Below are positions 17,730 through 26,427 of a DNA stretch of 40,220 nucleotides, one piece after another. The first letter of the stretch is position 1; each line of letters starts with the position of its first letter. Where the stretch lies: the NCBI RefSeq assembly GCF_002155905.1, contig NZ_MUMF01000103.1, positions 1 to 40,220 on the forward strand. The letters are read 5' to 3'. Source of the stretch: Streptomyces tricolor. Lineage in GTDB: Bacteria > Actinomycetota > Actinomycetes > Streptomycetales > Streptomycetaceae. The notes under the pieces were generated by a model. That model was not told the DNA's origin. It was given only the letters and a program-made list of their open reading frames with translations, and made no database searches. A program made the position numbers and the translations under genes.

Positions 17730-18236
17730 GTGCGCCTGCCCCTCCTGGCACTCCTGGCCCGCGGCCCGGCTCACGGCTACGAGCTGAAGCAGGACCTTGA
17801 GCAACTGCTGGGCGCCGCGTACCCTCAGCCCAACGTCGGCCAGATCTACGTCACCCTCGGCCGTCTGGAGAAGTCCGGACTGATCGAGGGCGAGGACGTC
17901 GAGCAGTCCAGCCGGCCCAACAAGAAGGTCTACCACCTCACCGAGGCCGGGCGTGAGGCGCTGCGCGACTGGTTCGAGGAGACCGAGGACGAGCCGCGGG
18001 TCCGGGACGAGTTCTTCATGAAGCTCGCCCTCGCCCCGCAGACCGGTCTCGCCGACCAGATCGCCCTCATCAACCAGCAGCGGCGCCAGTACCTCAACAC
18101 CATGCGCAACCTGTCGAAACTGGCCGCGGCCGAGAGCCGGGACAACCGAATCGCCCAGCTGCTGATCGAGGGCGCCATGCTCCACCTGCAGGCCGACCTC
18201 GACTGGCTGGAGCGGTGCCAGGAGGAACTGGAATGA
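17730..18236 (+). CDS. PadR-family transcriptional regulator
   Basis: A 168-residue winged-helix regulator. LLALLARGPAHGYELKQDLEQ and VGQIYVTLGRLEKSGLIEGE are the classic PadR DNA-binding segment (about 1-55), followed by the wing KKVYHLTEAGREALRDWFEE. The C-terminal half (about 95-168) is a long helical dimerisation region typical of the Vir-like PadR group. The GTG at 17730 has AGGAGG 9 bp upstream. The stop overlaps the ABC ATPase ATG (ATGA), so it is co-translated with, and probably represses, the ABC transporter downstream. Inducer unknown; such PadR-ABC pairs often answer to hydrophobic drugs or peptides. Confidence 0.93.
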   Translation: MRLPLLALLARGPAHGYELKQDLEQLLGAAYPQPNVGQIYVTLGRLEKSGLIEGEDVEQSSRPNKKVYHLTEAGREALRDWFEETEDEPRVRDEFFMKLALAPQTGLADQIALINQQRRQYLNTMRNLSKLAAAESRDNRIAQLLIEGAMLHLQADLDWLERCQEELE

Positions 18237-18982
18237 ACGACGACACTCCGGTTCTGCGGGCCGAGGGCCTGGTCAAGACCCACCACGGCGAGGGCGCGCC
18301 CGCGCACGCCGTGCGCGGGGTCGACCTGACCTTGGCCCGGGGCGAGTTCGTGGCGATCACCGGCCCCTCCGGCGCGGGCAAGTCCACGCTGCTGCACCTG
18401 CTCGGCGGGTTGCAGCGGCCGGACGAGGGCAGCATCTGGCTCGACGGCCGGTGCACGGACTCCTTCAGCGAGGCCCGCTGGGCGGTCGAGCGCAGGAAGG
18501 CCATCGGGTTCGTCTTCCAGTTCTTCAACCTGGTGTCGAACCTGTCCGTCGCCGACAACGTCGAGCTGCCCGCGCTGCTGGCCGGCGTCCCGCCGAAGAA
18601 GGCGCGCGCCGAGCGGGAGGCGCTGCTGGCCGAGCTGGGCCTGGCGGGCAAGGAGCGCAGCATGCCGGGCGAGCTGTCCGGCGGCGAACAGCAGCGGGTC
18701 GCGCTCGCCCGGGCGCTGGTCAACCATCCGCCGCTGCTGCTCGCGGACGAGCCGGCCGGCAGCCTGGACAGCAAGGGCACCCGCGAGGTGATGCGGCTGC
18801 TGTCCCGTTTCCACGGGCGCGGCCAGACCATCGTGCTGGTCACCCACGACGCCCGGCTGGCCAGCGCCGCGGACCGGGTGATCAGCTTCTTCGACGGCCG
18901 CATAGCCGACGACGCGACCCTGGACGGCGCGCCGCCGCCCAGGAAGCCGGGGATCACGGGCGTGCTGGAGCTGAGGGACTGA
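18233..18982 (+). CDS. ABC transporter ATP-binding protein (MacB/LolD type)
   Basis: A 249-residue ATPase. Walker A GPSGAGKST (about 44-52), Q-loop Gln about 96 in FVFQFFNL, signature LSGGEQQRVALARAL from about 148, Walker B LLLADEPAG about 168-176, and H-loop VLVTHD with His about 205. The FQFFNLVSNLSVADNVELP pattern is characteristic of the LolD/MacB/FtsE subgroup that partners FtsX-fold permeases. ATG 18233 overlaps the PadR stop and has GGAGG 8 bp upstream. The permease follows after one base. Confidence 0.96.
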   Translation: MNDDTPVLRAEGLVKTHHGEGAPAHAVRGVDLTLARGEFVAITGPSGAGKSTLLHLLGGLQRPDEGSIWLDGRCTDSFSEARWAVERRKAIGFVFQFFNLVSNLSVADNVELPALLAGVPPKKARAEREALLAELGLAGKERSMPGELSGGEQQRVALARALVNHPPLLLADEPAGSLDSKGTREVMRLLSRFHGRGQTIVLVTHDARLASAADRVISFFDGRIADDATLDGAPPPRKPGITGVLELRD

Positions 18983-18983
18983 C

Positions 18984-21284
18984 GTGCTGGACCTGAGGGA
19001 CGTGCGCGCCACGCTGCGCTGGGCCCACTCCGATCTGCGCACGCACCGCGGCGAGGCGCTGTTCCTGGTGCTGGCGACCGCCGGCATCGTCGCCTCGCTG
19101 CTGCTGGCCACCGCCCTCTTCGGCTACGCCACGAACCCCTGGCAGCGGACCTTCGCCGAGGCGCGCGGCGCCCATGTGTGGCTGCACACCGCCCCCTCCG
19201 CCGACGCCGGCAAGCTGGCCCGGCTCGACGGCGTCACCTCCGTCGCCGGCCCCTACCGCGCCGAGTCCGCCACCGTCGCCGCCCGCGGCACCCGCGCCTC
19301 CGTGGAGCTGCGCGGCACCCCGCGCCTGCCCGACGTCGGCCGGCCCCTGCTCACCGCCGGGCGCTGGCTGGACGCGGGCACGCCGGACGGCGTGGTGCTG
19401 GAGAGCAGCCTGGCCCGCGCCCTGCTGGCCGAGCCCGGCGACACCCTGACCCTGCCCGGCACCGCCCGCACCCTCACCGTCGAGGGCATCGCGGACAGCG
19501 CCGAACCCCCGTACCGCCCCGGCGAGCAGCCCGGACTGGTGTGGGCGCTGCCGTCGGCGGTGCGCGCCCCGGCCGGCCAGGTCATCGGGCTGCGGCTCGG
19601 CGATCCGGCCGACACGGACTACGCCGTCCAGCGCGCCGTCACCGTGCTGGGCGCCGGCGCGGTCGGCGAGGTCTCCACCTGGCAGCAGGCCCGCGCCGAG
19701 GCCCAGGGCGACACCCGGCTGCTGGGCCAGGTGCTCGGGCTGTTCGGCGTGGGCGCCCTGATCGCCGCCGGGTTCGCGGTGCACGGCGCGATCGCCACCC
19801 GCATCCGCGGGCACCTGCGCGATCTGTCGGTGCTGAAGGCGATCGGCTTCACCCCCGGCCAGGTCGTACGGATCTTCCTGCTCCAGCACCTCGCGTACGC
19901 CGTGCTCGGTGCCGTGGCCGCGGCGGCCCTCACCGAGGCACTGGGCAGCCGGGTCCCGGGACGGCTCGGGGACGCGGTGGCGGTGTGGCAGGGGCTGCCC
20001 GGGCACACCCTGGCGCTGTGCGTGGTACCGGCGGGCGCGGTGCTGTTCATCGGCCTGACCACGGGGCTCGCGGCCTGGCGGGCGGGCCGGGTGCCGCCGG
20101 TTCCGGTGCCGCGCCCGGCCGCTCCGGCGGGCGGGCGGCTGTCCGGACCGGCCCGCCGGGCGCTGGGCCTGCGGCTGCCGGCCGCGCTGGTCCTCGGCTG
20201 CCACAAGGCGTTCGCCGGGCGCGGCCGGTCCCTGGCCACCGTGGCCCGGCTGGCCCTGCCGCTGCTGCTGATCGTCGTGGCGCTCAGCGCCTGGACCACC
20301 CTCGACCGCTTCCACAGCAGTCCCGAACGGGTGGGGCTGCCGACGGCGCTCACGGTCCGCTCCGACGGTGCCCTGGACGCCTCCGGTGTACGCGCCGCGC
20401 TGACCCGCGACCCCCGGGTCGGCGCCGTCTATCCGGGCGTGGAGGTGGCCGCGCTGGTCCCCGGCCAGACCGGCACCATCGCGCTGCGCGGCGTCGGCAC
20501 CCGCGCCGAGCCCTACCCCTACGCGCTCGCCGAGGGCCGCGCCGCGCGCGGACCCGACGAGGCGGTGGCCGGACAGGGCCTGCTCGATCTGCTGCACGCG
20601 CGGGTCGGCGACTGGGTACGGATGACGGTGGGCGACCGGCCGCAGATCCTGCACATCGTCGGCCGTGCCCTGGAACCGCGCAACGCCGGCCGGGTCGTGA
20701 CCACCTCCCTGGACACCCTGCGCGAGAACGACCCGGAGCTGGCCCCGGCCTTCTACGAACTGCGGCTGCGCCCGGGCGCCGATCCGCAGCGGGTGGCCGC
20801 CGCGCTCGCCTCGGCCGGCCGCGGCCACCTGGAGGTGCACCCCGTGACGAACCCCGCCGACGGGCTGTCCCCACTGCGCGGTGTCGTCGCCGGGCTGATC
20901 GCCGTCCTGGCCCTCATCGGGCTGGTCGAGCTGCTCACCGCGATCGGCGGCAGCGTCCGCGAGGGCGAGCGGGACGTGCTGGCGCTCCGGGCGATCGGCA
21001 TGTCCCCGCGCCAGATCACCGCGATCACCGTGACGGCGACGAGCTGTACGGCGCTGGCGGCGGTCGTCGCGGGTACGGCGCTGGGGCTGCCGCTGGCCCG
21101 CCGGCTGATCGACGCCCAGGGCGGCTCCAGCGGCATCGGTGCCGGCATCGCCCAGTCCCCCTCCCCCGGCCTGCTGCTCCTGCTGGGTACGGCCGCCGTG
21201 CTGGGCGCGGCGGCCCTGGCCACCCTGCCCGCGGCCCGCACCGCCCGCAGACGCCTGGCGGACACGCTGAGCGCGGTGGCCTGA
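18984..21284 (+). CDS. FtsX/MacB-type ABC transporter permease
   Basis: A 766-residue membrane protein of the large two-domain FtsX (DUF214-like) class. The first helix is at about residues 23-49; a large extracytoplasmic domain follows; three helices lie around 245-360 with TRIRGHLRDLSVLKAIGFTPGQV between the first two (first FtsX domain). A second helix near GRSLATVARLALPLLLIVVALSAW is followed by another external domain and a second FtsX domain (VREGERDVLALRAIGMSPRQI) with the last three helices. The GTG start at 18984 follows the ATPase stop by one base. It probably exports or extracts hydrophobic compounds or peptides, or transmits force across the membrane; no substrate is evident. The 16-bp tandem repeat begins 5 bp after its stop. 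Confidence 0.92.
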   Translation: MLDLRDVRATLRWAHSDLRTHRGEALFLVLATAGIVASLLLATALFGYATNPWQRTFAEARGAHVWLHTAPSADAGKLARLDGVTSVAGPYRAESATVAARGTRASVELRGTPRLPDVGRPLLTAGRWLDAGTPDGVVLESSLARALLAEPGDTLTLPGTARTLTVEGIADSAEPPYRPGEQPGLVWALPSAVRAPAGQVIGLRLGDPADTDYAVQRAVTVLGAGAVGEVSTWQQARAEAQGDTRLLGQVLGLFGVGALIAAGFAVHGAIATRIRGHLRDLSVLKAIGFTPGQVVRIFLLQHLAYAVLGAVAAAALTEALGSRVPGRLGDAVAVWQGLPGHTLALCVVPAGAVLFIGLTTGLAAWRAGRVPPVPVPRPAAPAGGRLSGPARRALGLRLPAALVLGCHKAFAGRGRSLATVARLALPLLLIVVALSAWTTLDRFHSSPERVGLPTALTVRSDGALDASGVRAALTRDPRVGAVYPGVEVAALVPGQTGTIALRGVGTRAEPYPYALAEGRAARGPDEAVAGQGLLDLLHARVGDWVRMTVGDRPQILHIVGRALEPRNAGRVVTTSLDTLRENDPELAPAFYELRLRPGADPQRVAAALASAGRGHLEVHPVTNPADGLSPLRGVVAGLIAVLALIGLVELLTAIGGSVREGERDVLALRAIGMSPRQITAITVTATSCTALAAVVAGTALGLPLARRLIDAQGGSSGIGAGIAQSPSPGLLLLLGTAAVLGAAALATLPAARTARRRLADTLSAVA

Positions 21285-21288
21285 GCGG

Positions 21289-21544
21289 AGGCGGTGCCGC
21301 AGCGGGCGGTGCCTCGGAGAGGTGGCGGGCCGGAGGGGCTGGGCCTCGGGAGGGTCGTACCCCGGAAGGGCCGCGCCCCAGGAGAGCCGTGCCCCGGCAC
21401 AGCCATGATTCGGAAGGGCCGTGCCTCGGGAGAGCCGTGCCCCGGGACGGCCGTGTCCCGGGACAGCCATGCCTCAGAAGCGCCGCGCCCCGAGACAGCC
21501 ATGCCTCAAAAGGACCGCGCCCCGAGACAGCCGGGTCTCAGAAG
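21289..21544. repeat. 16-bp tandem repeat array, sixteen units
   Basis: The region between the convergent FtsX permease and DsbA-like genes reads as exactly sixteen 16-bp units in register, starting at 21289 and every 16 bp to 21529. The approximate unit is RGCCRTGCCCCGGGAC or RGCCRTGCCTCRGAAG. Units from 21369 onward are well kept (for example 21433, 21449, 21465, 21481); those before 21353 are more diverged. The last unit overlaps the final codon of the DsbA-like gene. Local hairpins occur: CCGGGAC/GTCCCGG across 21443-21462 and GAGAC/GTCTC at 21524-21528 and 21535-21539. Confidence 0.85.
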
Positions 21545-22332
21545 GCGCTCTCCTTCCAGCCCTCCGGGTCCTTCCGGATCCTGGTCAGCAGGGTGCCGAA
21601 GACCTCGGGGTCGAACAGCACACCGTTGTACTCGGCCGGGATGCGGACGCCGTTGATGTCCGCGGTCGGCGTGCCCGGCCCGCCCGGTTCCTCCGCCCCG
21701 CCCGCCTGCTCGTACGCCTTCTCGGCCGCGGTGACGAACGACCGGTACTTCATGGTCTTCACGGCCGAGTCGAACGCGGGCCCGCGCAGCCCCTCGACCC
21801 GCCCGGCCAGTTTCAGCAGATAGGCGTCGGTGAATCCGTCGACGCTCTCCTCGGGCTGGTGGGCGTACAGCACGTCGTGGTACTCGGCGAACTTGCCGGC
21901 GTCCAGCGCGGCCCGCAGCGCGTTGACCGCCTTCTTGGAGCCGGAGCCGCCGACCCGGTCGTCCAGGAAGGAGGCGAGGACGTACTCGATCCTCGCCTCC
22001 CGGCGCACCGCGGCCCTGCGCAGCTCCGGCGCGCCGCCCCTGACTTCGAACTCCTCGCACACCGGGCACCGCGGGTCCTCGTACAGCCGCACGGCCACCG
22101 GGGCGTCCGGGTCGCCGACCACGATGGTCGTGCCGTCCGCCGCGAGCCGCTCCGGCAGGTCCTCGGGACCGGCGTAGTCCCCGTCGGCCACGATCTCGGC
22201 GTCGGCCTTGGCTCCGGCCTTCGGGCGGTCGTCCTTGGCGTCGTCCGACGGCTTCTGCCCGCCGCCGCAGCCCGTGGCCGACAGCCCCATCACGGCCACC
22301 GCGACGGCCGCGGCGAACCCCCTGCGCATCAT
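21538..22332 (-). CDS. DsbA-like thioredoxin-fold lipoprotein
   Basis: A 264-residue secreted lipoprotein. The N-terminus MMRRG plus a hydrophobic stretch ends in a lipobox SATGC (Cys about 22). After a charged linker comes a thioredoxin-like domain with VVGDPDAPVAVRLYEDPRCPVCEEFE, the CPVC redox pair at about 89 and 92, and GTPTADINGVRIP with the cis-proline near the C-terminus. This is the pattern of DsbA/BdbD-like oxidoreductases (thioredoxin_4 family) on the outer face of the membrane. MM can both serve as start; GGAGGA lies about 7 bp upstream of the first. The final codon lies within the tandem repeat. Confidence 0.92.
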   Translation of the reverse strand: MMRRGFAAAVAVAVMGLSATGCGGGQKPSDDAKDDRPKAGAKADAEIVADGDYAGPEDLPERLAADGTTIVVGDPDAPVAVRLYEDPRCPVCEEFEVRGGAPELRRAAVRREARIEYVLASFLDDRVGGSGSKKAVNALRAALDAGKFAEYHDVLYAHQPEESVDGFTDAYLLKLAGRVEGLRGPAFDSAVKTMKYRSFVTAAEKAYEQAGGAEEPGGPGTPTADINGVRIPAEYNGVLFDPEVFGTLLTRIRKDPEGWKESAF

Positions 22333-22359
22333 GTGTGCTTCCTCCCCTGGATCAGCGGA

Positions 22360-22365
22360 ACCCTA
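22360..22365 (-). promoter_or_regulatory. Probable -10 of the DsbA-like gene
   Basis: The minus strand reads CCTAGGGTTCC; TAGGGT is a common Streptomyces -10 hexamer. It would give a leader of about 21 bases to the ATG at 22332. No clear -35 lies 17-19 bp upstream. The gap to pgi (22333-22433) otherwise holds only GC-rich sequence. Confidence 0.4.
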
Positions 22366-22433
22366 GGTGATCAGCACAGAAAACGCACAAAGGACGGTCG
22401 TCGCGGCCGGCCGGGCGGTGACCGGGCGGCGGT

Positions 22434-24086
22434 TCAGCTCCGGCCGCGCAGCTCCCGGTACGCGGCGACGAGCGCCTTGGTCGACGCGTCCAGGCCGGGG
22501 ACGTCGGCGCCCTCGGTGAGGGCGGGTTCGACGCGCTTGGCGAGGACCTTGCCCAGCTCCACGCCCCACTGGTCGAAGGAGTCGATGTTCCACACCGCGC
22601 CCTGCACGAACACCTTGTGCTCGTAGAGGGCGATCAGCTGGCCGAGCACGGAGGGGGTCAGCTTGCGGGCGAGGATCGTGGTCGTCGGCCGGTTGCCCTG
22701 GAAGGTCTTGTGCGCGACCAGTTCCTCCGGGACGCCCTCCGCGCGGACCTCCTCGGCGGTCTTGCCGAAGGCGAGCGCCTGGGTCTGGGCGAAGAAGTTG
22801 GCCATCAACAGGTCGTGCTGGGCCTTGAGTTCCTCGCTCAGCTCGGCGACCGGCTCGGCGAAGCCGATGAAGTCCGCCGGGATCAGCTTGGTGCCCTGGT
22901 GGATCAACTGGTAGTAGGCGTGCTGCCCGTTGGTGCCCGGCGTGCCCCACACCACCGGGCCGGTCTGCCACTCCACCGGCCGGCCGTCCCGGGCCACGGA
23001 CTTGCCGTTGGACTCCATGTCCAGCTGCTGGAGGTAGGCGGTGAACTTGGACAGGTAGTGGCTGTACGGCAGCACGGCGTGCGACTGGGCGTCGTGGAAG
23101 CTGCCGTACCAGATGCCCAACAGCCCCAGCAGCAGCGGGACGTTGGCCTCGGCGGGCGCGGTGCGGAAATGGTCGTCGACGATCCGGAAGCCGTCGAGCA
23201 TCTCGCGGAAGCGGTCCGGGCCGATGGCGATCATCAGGGACAGGCCGATCGCGGAGTCGTACGAGTACCGGCCGCCGACCCAGTCCCAGAACTCGAACAT
23301 GTTCGCCGTGTCGATGCCGAACTCGGCGACCTTCTCCGCGTTCGTGGACAGCGCCACGAAGTGCTTGGCCACCGCCGCCTCGTCACCCAGCGCGGCCAGC
23401 AGCCACTGCCGCGCGGACGTGGCGTTGGTGATGGTCTCGATCGTGGTGAAGGTCTTGGAGGCGATGATGAACAGCGTCTCCGCCGGGTCCAGGTCCCGGG
23501 TGGCCTCGTGCAGGTCGGCGCCGTCCACGTTCGAGACGAAGCGGACGGTGAGGGCGCGGTCGGTGAAGCTGCGCAGCACCTCGTACGCCATCGCGGGGCC
23601 GAGGTCGGAACCGCCGATGCCGATGTTGATCACGTTCTTGATGCGCTTGCCGGTGTGGCCGGTCCACTCGCCGGAGCGGACCCGGTCGGCGAAGTCGCTC
23701 ATCCTGTCGAGCACGGCGTGCACGGCCGGGACCACGTTCTCGCCGTCGACCTCGATCACCGCGTCCCGCGGGGCGCGCAGCGCGGTGTGCAGCACGGCCC
23801 GGTTCTCGGTGACGTTGATCTTCTCGCCGCGGAACATGGCGTCCCGCAGGCCGAAGACGTCCGTCGCCGCGGCCAGCTCGCGCAGCAGCCGCAGCGTCTC
23901 GTCGGTGACCAGGTGCTTCGAGTAGTCGATGTACAGGTCGCCGACCCGGAGCGTGTACCCGGTGCCGCGCGCGGGGTCGGCGGCGAACAGGTCCCGCAGA
24001 TGAGTGTCCGCCAGCTCCTCCCGGTGCTTGGCGAGAGCGGTCCATTCGGGCGTCTGGTTGAGCCTGGTACGGCCGTCTGCGTTCAT
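22434..24086 (-). CDS. pgi: Glucose-6-phosphate isomerase
   Basis: Interconverts glucose 6-phosphate and fructose 6-phosphate, linking glycolysis with the Zwf branch encoded in the same window. It is 550 residues, the normal length for the E. coli-like type. Visible: [16 protein letters not shown] (phosphate binding), [30 protein letters not shown], the signature [18 protein letters not shown] near the C-terminus, and [11 protein letters not shown] 24086 gives [15 protein letters not shown], which fits homologues as I recall them; the frame continues 16 codons upstream into the intergenic region without support. TAGGTT at about 24125-24132 on the minus strand is a possible -10. Confidence 0.96.
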   Translation of the reverse strand: MNADGRTRLNQTPEWTALAKHREELADTHLRDLFAADPARGTGYTLRVGDLYIDYSKHLVTDETLRLLRELAAATDVFGLRDAMFRGEKINVTENRAVLHTALRAPRDAVIEVDGENVVPAVHAVLDRMSDFADRVRSGEWTGHTGKRIKNVINIGIGGSDLGPAMAYEVLRSFTDRALTVRFVSNVDGADLHEATRDLDPAETLFIIASKTFTTIETITNATSARQWLLAALGDEAAVAKHFVALSTNAEKVAEFGIDTANMFEFWDWVGGRYSYDSAIGLSLMIAIGPDRFREMLDGFRIVDDHFRTAPAEANVPLLLGLLGIWYGSFHDAQSHAVLPYSHYLSKFTAYLQQLDMESNGKSVARDGRPVEWQTGPVVWGTPGTNGQHAYYQLIHQGTKLIPADFIGFAEPVAELSEELKAQHDLLMANFFAQTQALAFGKTAEEVRAEGVPEELVAHKTFQGNRPTTTILARKLTPSVLGQLIALYEHKVFVQGAVWNIDSFDQWGVELGKVLAKRVEPALTEGADVPGLDASTKALVAAYRELRGRS

Positions 24087-24143
24087 TTCCGAATTCAGCC
24101 TTCTTTCGTGCACCTGTCCCGCTGCCGGTTCCAACCTAATTGA

Positions 24144-25421
24144 TCAGCGCGCGGGGCGAGCGGTCGTGGCGCCGTCGTCCGGCGCACCCACGGGTACGTC
24201 CCCCTTGCCGGCCGATATCAGCGCGGTGACGGACAGCACGAAGAACGCGGCCGCGACCAGGGCGGGCGTGTTGGCGCCCCACGCGGTGGCCACGGCACCG
24301 CCGAGGAGGGCACCGACCGGGGCTCCCGCGACGGCCAGGGTACGGAAGGCGGAGCTGACCCGGCCGAGCATGTCGGCGGGGGCGCGCTGCTGCATCAGGG
24401 TGGTGCTGTTGACGTTCCACAGCATGCCCATGAACCCGAAGACCGCGAGGGCGGCCACCAGGGCGGCCAGGCTGCGCACGGAGCCCATGACGACGAGGGC
24501 GCCGATCTGCACGGCACCGGCCGACAGCACCGTACGCAGGGGGCCGAGCCGGCCCGTGATCCGCCGGTTCGCCGCTCCCCCGGCCAGCCCGCCGACGGTG
24601 TACGCGGTGGCCGCCGCCGCGTAACCGCCGCTGCCCGCGTCCAGCCAGCCGGTCACGAGGACCACCAGGGTGGCGATCAGGGCGCCCATCCCGATGTTGC
24701 ACAGGGCCGTGGAGGCACACAGGCCGCGCAGGGCCCGGTCATGCCACAGGGTGCGCAACCCCTCGGCGATGTCCCGGCGCAGGGTGCTGCCCGCCGCCCT
24801 CGGCCCGCGCTCGGGTGCGGCGATCCGCAGGGACGCGACCAGCGCGGCCGCCACGAGGAAGGTGACCGCGTCGGCCGCGAAGGGCACGGCCGCCCCCGCG
24901 GCGATCAGGACCGGCACGGCGGGCGCCCCGAGCAGGCCACCGCTGATCTTCTGGCCGGTCAGCAGCCGGGCGTTGGCACTGCCGAGGGCCTCCCGGTCCA
25001 CCAGCGACGGCAGCAGGGCCGTGGCTGCGTTGTCGAACAGCGTCTGGAGCGCGGTCAGCGTGAAGGCGAGCACGACGAGCAGGGCGATCGAGGCGTGCCC
25101 CAGGGCGACGGCCACCGCGAAGGCGGCCACGAGCAGCCCGCGGATCGCGTCCACCATCCACATCGCGCGCCTCTGGTCCACGCGGTCGGCGACCGCACCG
25201 CCGAGCAGCCCGAAGACGATCCAGGGCAGATAGCCACAGGCCGTCACGGCAGCGATGAGCAGGGGCCGGTCGGTCAGCGAGGCGGCGAGCAGCGGCAGCG
25301 CGGCCGTACGCAGCGCGTCGCCGAAGCTGGAGAGCACGGCGGCGCTCCACAGCCGGCCGAAGCCGCCGCGCCACGCGGGCGCACACCGCTCCCCTGCCTC
25401 GACCGCTCCGACCGCTGCCAC
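24144..25421 (-). CDS. MFS transporter (EntS-like)
   Basis: A 425-residue membrane transporter with about twelve hydrophobic helices. FGRLWSAAVLSSFGDALRTAALPLLA and GGAVADRVDQRRAMWMVDAIRGLL (the cytoplasmic loop 2-3 motif) fit the DHA3/enterobactin-exporter-like group. LPSLVDREALGSANARLLTGQKISGG is also typical of that group. The GTG at 25421 has a GGGGGAG stretch only 2 bases upstream, so the ribosome site is unusually close, but no better start exists. The stop is 57 bp before the pgi start on the same strand. A drug or metabolite efflux role is likely; the substrate is unknown. Confidence 0.88.
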   Translation of the reverse strand: MAAVGAVEAGERCAPAWRGGFGRLWSAAVLSSFGDALRTAALPLLAASLTDRPLLIAAVTACGYLPWIVFGLLGGAVADRVDQRRAMWMVDAIRGLLVAAFAVAVALGHASIALLVVLAFTLTALQTLFDNAATALLPSLVDREALGSANARLLTGQKISGGLLGAPAVPVLIAAGAAVPFAADAVTFLVAAALVASLRIAAPERGPRAAGSTLRRDIAEGLRTLWHDRALRGLCASTALCNIGMGALIATLVVLVTGWLDAGSGGYAAAATAYTVGGLAGGAANRRITGRLGPLRTVLSAGAVQIGALVVMGSVRSLAALVAALAVFGFMGMLWNVNSTTLMQQRAPADMLGRVSSAFRTLAVAGAPVGALLGGAVATAWGANTPALVAAAFFVLSVTALISAGKGDVPVGAPDDGATTARPAR

Positions 25422-25544
25422 AACTCCCCCTCACGGTTCCCGCCTTCACGAAACACCGTAGAGGGCACCACTGACAACGGCCGTCCGCAGCGGGGCGAAA
25501 CGGCTCCGGCCAGGCGCCCGCAGGCACCCGGCCGGTGAAAACTC

Positions 25545-25880
25545 CTAGATCTCGCCCCGCAGTTTGGCGAGCGCCTCGGCGAGGATCGCCTCGCCGTCCG
25601 CGTCGCTGCGCCGCTCCCGTACGTACGCGAGGTGCGTCTTGTACGGCTCGGTGCGCGGGGGGTCCGGCGGGTTGTCCCGGTCCTGGCCGGCCGGGAAGCC
25701 GCAGCGCGGGCAGTCCCAGGTCTCGGGAACCTGCGCGTCGCTGGCGAAGCTGGGCTGCGTCTCGTGCCCGTTGGAGCACCAGAAGGAGATGCGCAGACGC
25801 GGCGCGGACTCGCCGCGCTCGGCCTCGCCCATCGGCCCCGCCCCGACCCGGCTTCCTCGGATCGCGTTGCCACTTGCCAC
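25545..25880 (-). CDS. rbpB: RbpA-family RNA polymerase-binding protein
   Basis: A 111-residue member of the actinobacterial RbpA family, which binds RNA polymerase holoenzyme and principal sigma factors and helps open-complex formation. FWCSNGHETQPSF ... TWDCPRCG gives a Cys/His ... CxxC zinc site like that of RbpA, and the C-terminal THLAYVRERRSDADGEAILAEALAKLRGEI resembles the sigma-interaction domain. S. coelicolor has RbpA and a paralogue, RbpB; this gene next to secG/pgi fits the paralogue position as I recall it, and its sequence differs from RbpA proper. The GTG at 25880 has AGGGAG 8 bp upstream. A -10 and a leader hairpin lie upstream. Confidence 0.85.
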   Translation of the reverse strand: MASGNAIRGSRVGAGPMGEAERGESAPRLRISFWCSNGHETQPSFASDAQVPETWDCPRCGFPAGQDRDNPPDPPRTEPYKTHLAYVRERRSDADGEAILAEALAKLRGEI

Positions 25881-25907
25881 GGTCGTAACTCCCTGCGTGA
25901 TGGTGCC

Positions 25908-25952
25908 GCGAAGCGAGTCGGCGTTTCGCTTCGCTGCGAGCGCCTCAGTCTA
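25908..25952 (-). promoter_or_regulatory. rbpB promoter with leader hairpin
   Basis: TAGACT on the minus strand (25947-25952) is the ideal Streptomyces -10; TGGACG 16 bp further upstream is a mediocre -35. The transcript would start near 25940. The leader then contains GCGAAGCGA (25908-25916) pairing perfectly with TCGCTTCGC (25926-25934) around a 9-base loop, ending about 14 bases before the AGGGAG ribosome site. Confidence 0.55.
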
Positions 25953-26083
25953 CGTAAGGCCCAACGCGCGTCCAGCGATTGGAGTTACCGGCCCCCATAT
26001 CCAGACGCAAGCCCCATGATAGGCCGCGCTCAGGAGCACGTACCGAACATGGGGCGTTACGAGTGGAATGTGCTGTTCGCGTG

Positions 26084-26320
26084 TCAGTTGGTCGTCTTCA
26101 TCACGATGCCGAGGACGATGATGCACGCGAACCACAGCAGGCCGACCACGATGGTGATCCGGTCGAGGTTGCGCTCGGCGACCGACGAACCGCCGACGGA
26201 GGACTGCATGCCGCCGCCGAACATGTCGGAGAGGCCGCCACCCTTCCCCTTGTGCATCAGCACCAGCAGCATCAGCAGCAGGCTGAAGACGATCAGGGCG
26301 ATCGAGAACCCCAAAACCAC
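26084..26320 (-). CDS. secG: Preprotein translocase subunit SecG
   Basis: Small membrane subunit of the SecYEG channel. It is 78 residues with two hydrophobic helices (FSIALIVFSLLLMLLVLMH and RITIVVGLLWFACIIVLGIVM) separated by the conserved loop KGKGGGLSDMFGGGMQSSVGGSSVAERNLD. The GTG at 26320 is chosen because it gives the usual length and has GAGGAAG upstream, though with long spacing (about 11 bp). The open frame extends to 26386, but that part runs through a terminator hairpin and cannot be real. It lies between rbpB and tpiA on the same strand. Confidence 0.93.
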   Translation of the reverse strand: MVLGFSIALIVFSLLLMLLVLMHKGKGGGLSDMFGGGMQSSVGGSSVAERNLDRITIVVGLLWFACIIVLGIVMKTTN

Positions 26321-26355
26321 GGCTGGACCAACTTCCTCGGATTCGGATGGACGAC

Positions 26356-26382
26356 GGGGGCACAGCGCCTGGCTGTGCCCCC
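26356..26382 (-). terminator. tpiA terminator
   Basis: GGGGGCACAGC at 26356-26366 pairs perfectly with GCTGTGCCCCC at 26372-26382 around a 5-base loop. It lies 46 bp downstream of the tpiA stop and upstream of the secG ribosome site, so it closes the gap-pgk-tpiA transcript. Confidence 0.85.
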
Positions 26383-26427
26383 GCAAGGGTACGACGTATC
26401 GCCGCTACCGCCTACTCACTGCTCGCG

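Noticed and set aside
18954-21502. Minus-strand open frames reading through the tandem repeat and the permease
   Set aside because: Their N-termini are only translations of the 16-bp array and the rest is antisense to the FtsX permease.
21289-21544. CRISPR array
   Set aside because: Units are contiguous with no spacers, only 16 bp long, and no cas genes are near.
26321-26386. N-terminal extension of SecG
   Set aside because: It would translate the tpiA terminator hairpin and has no similarity to SecG; the GTG at 26320 gives the normal length.
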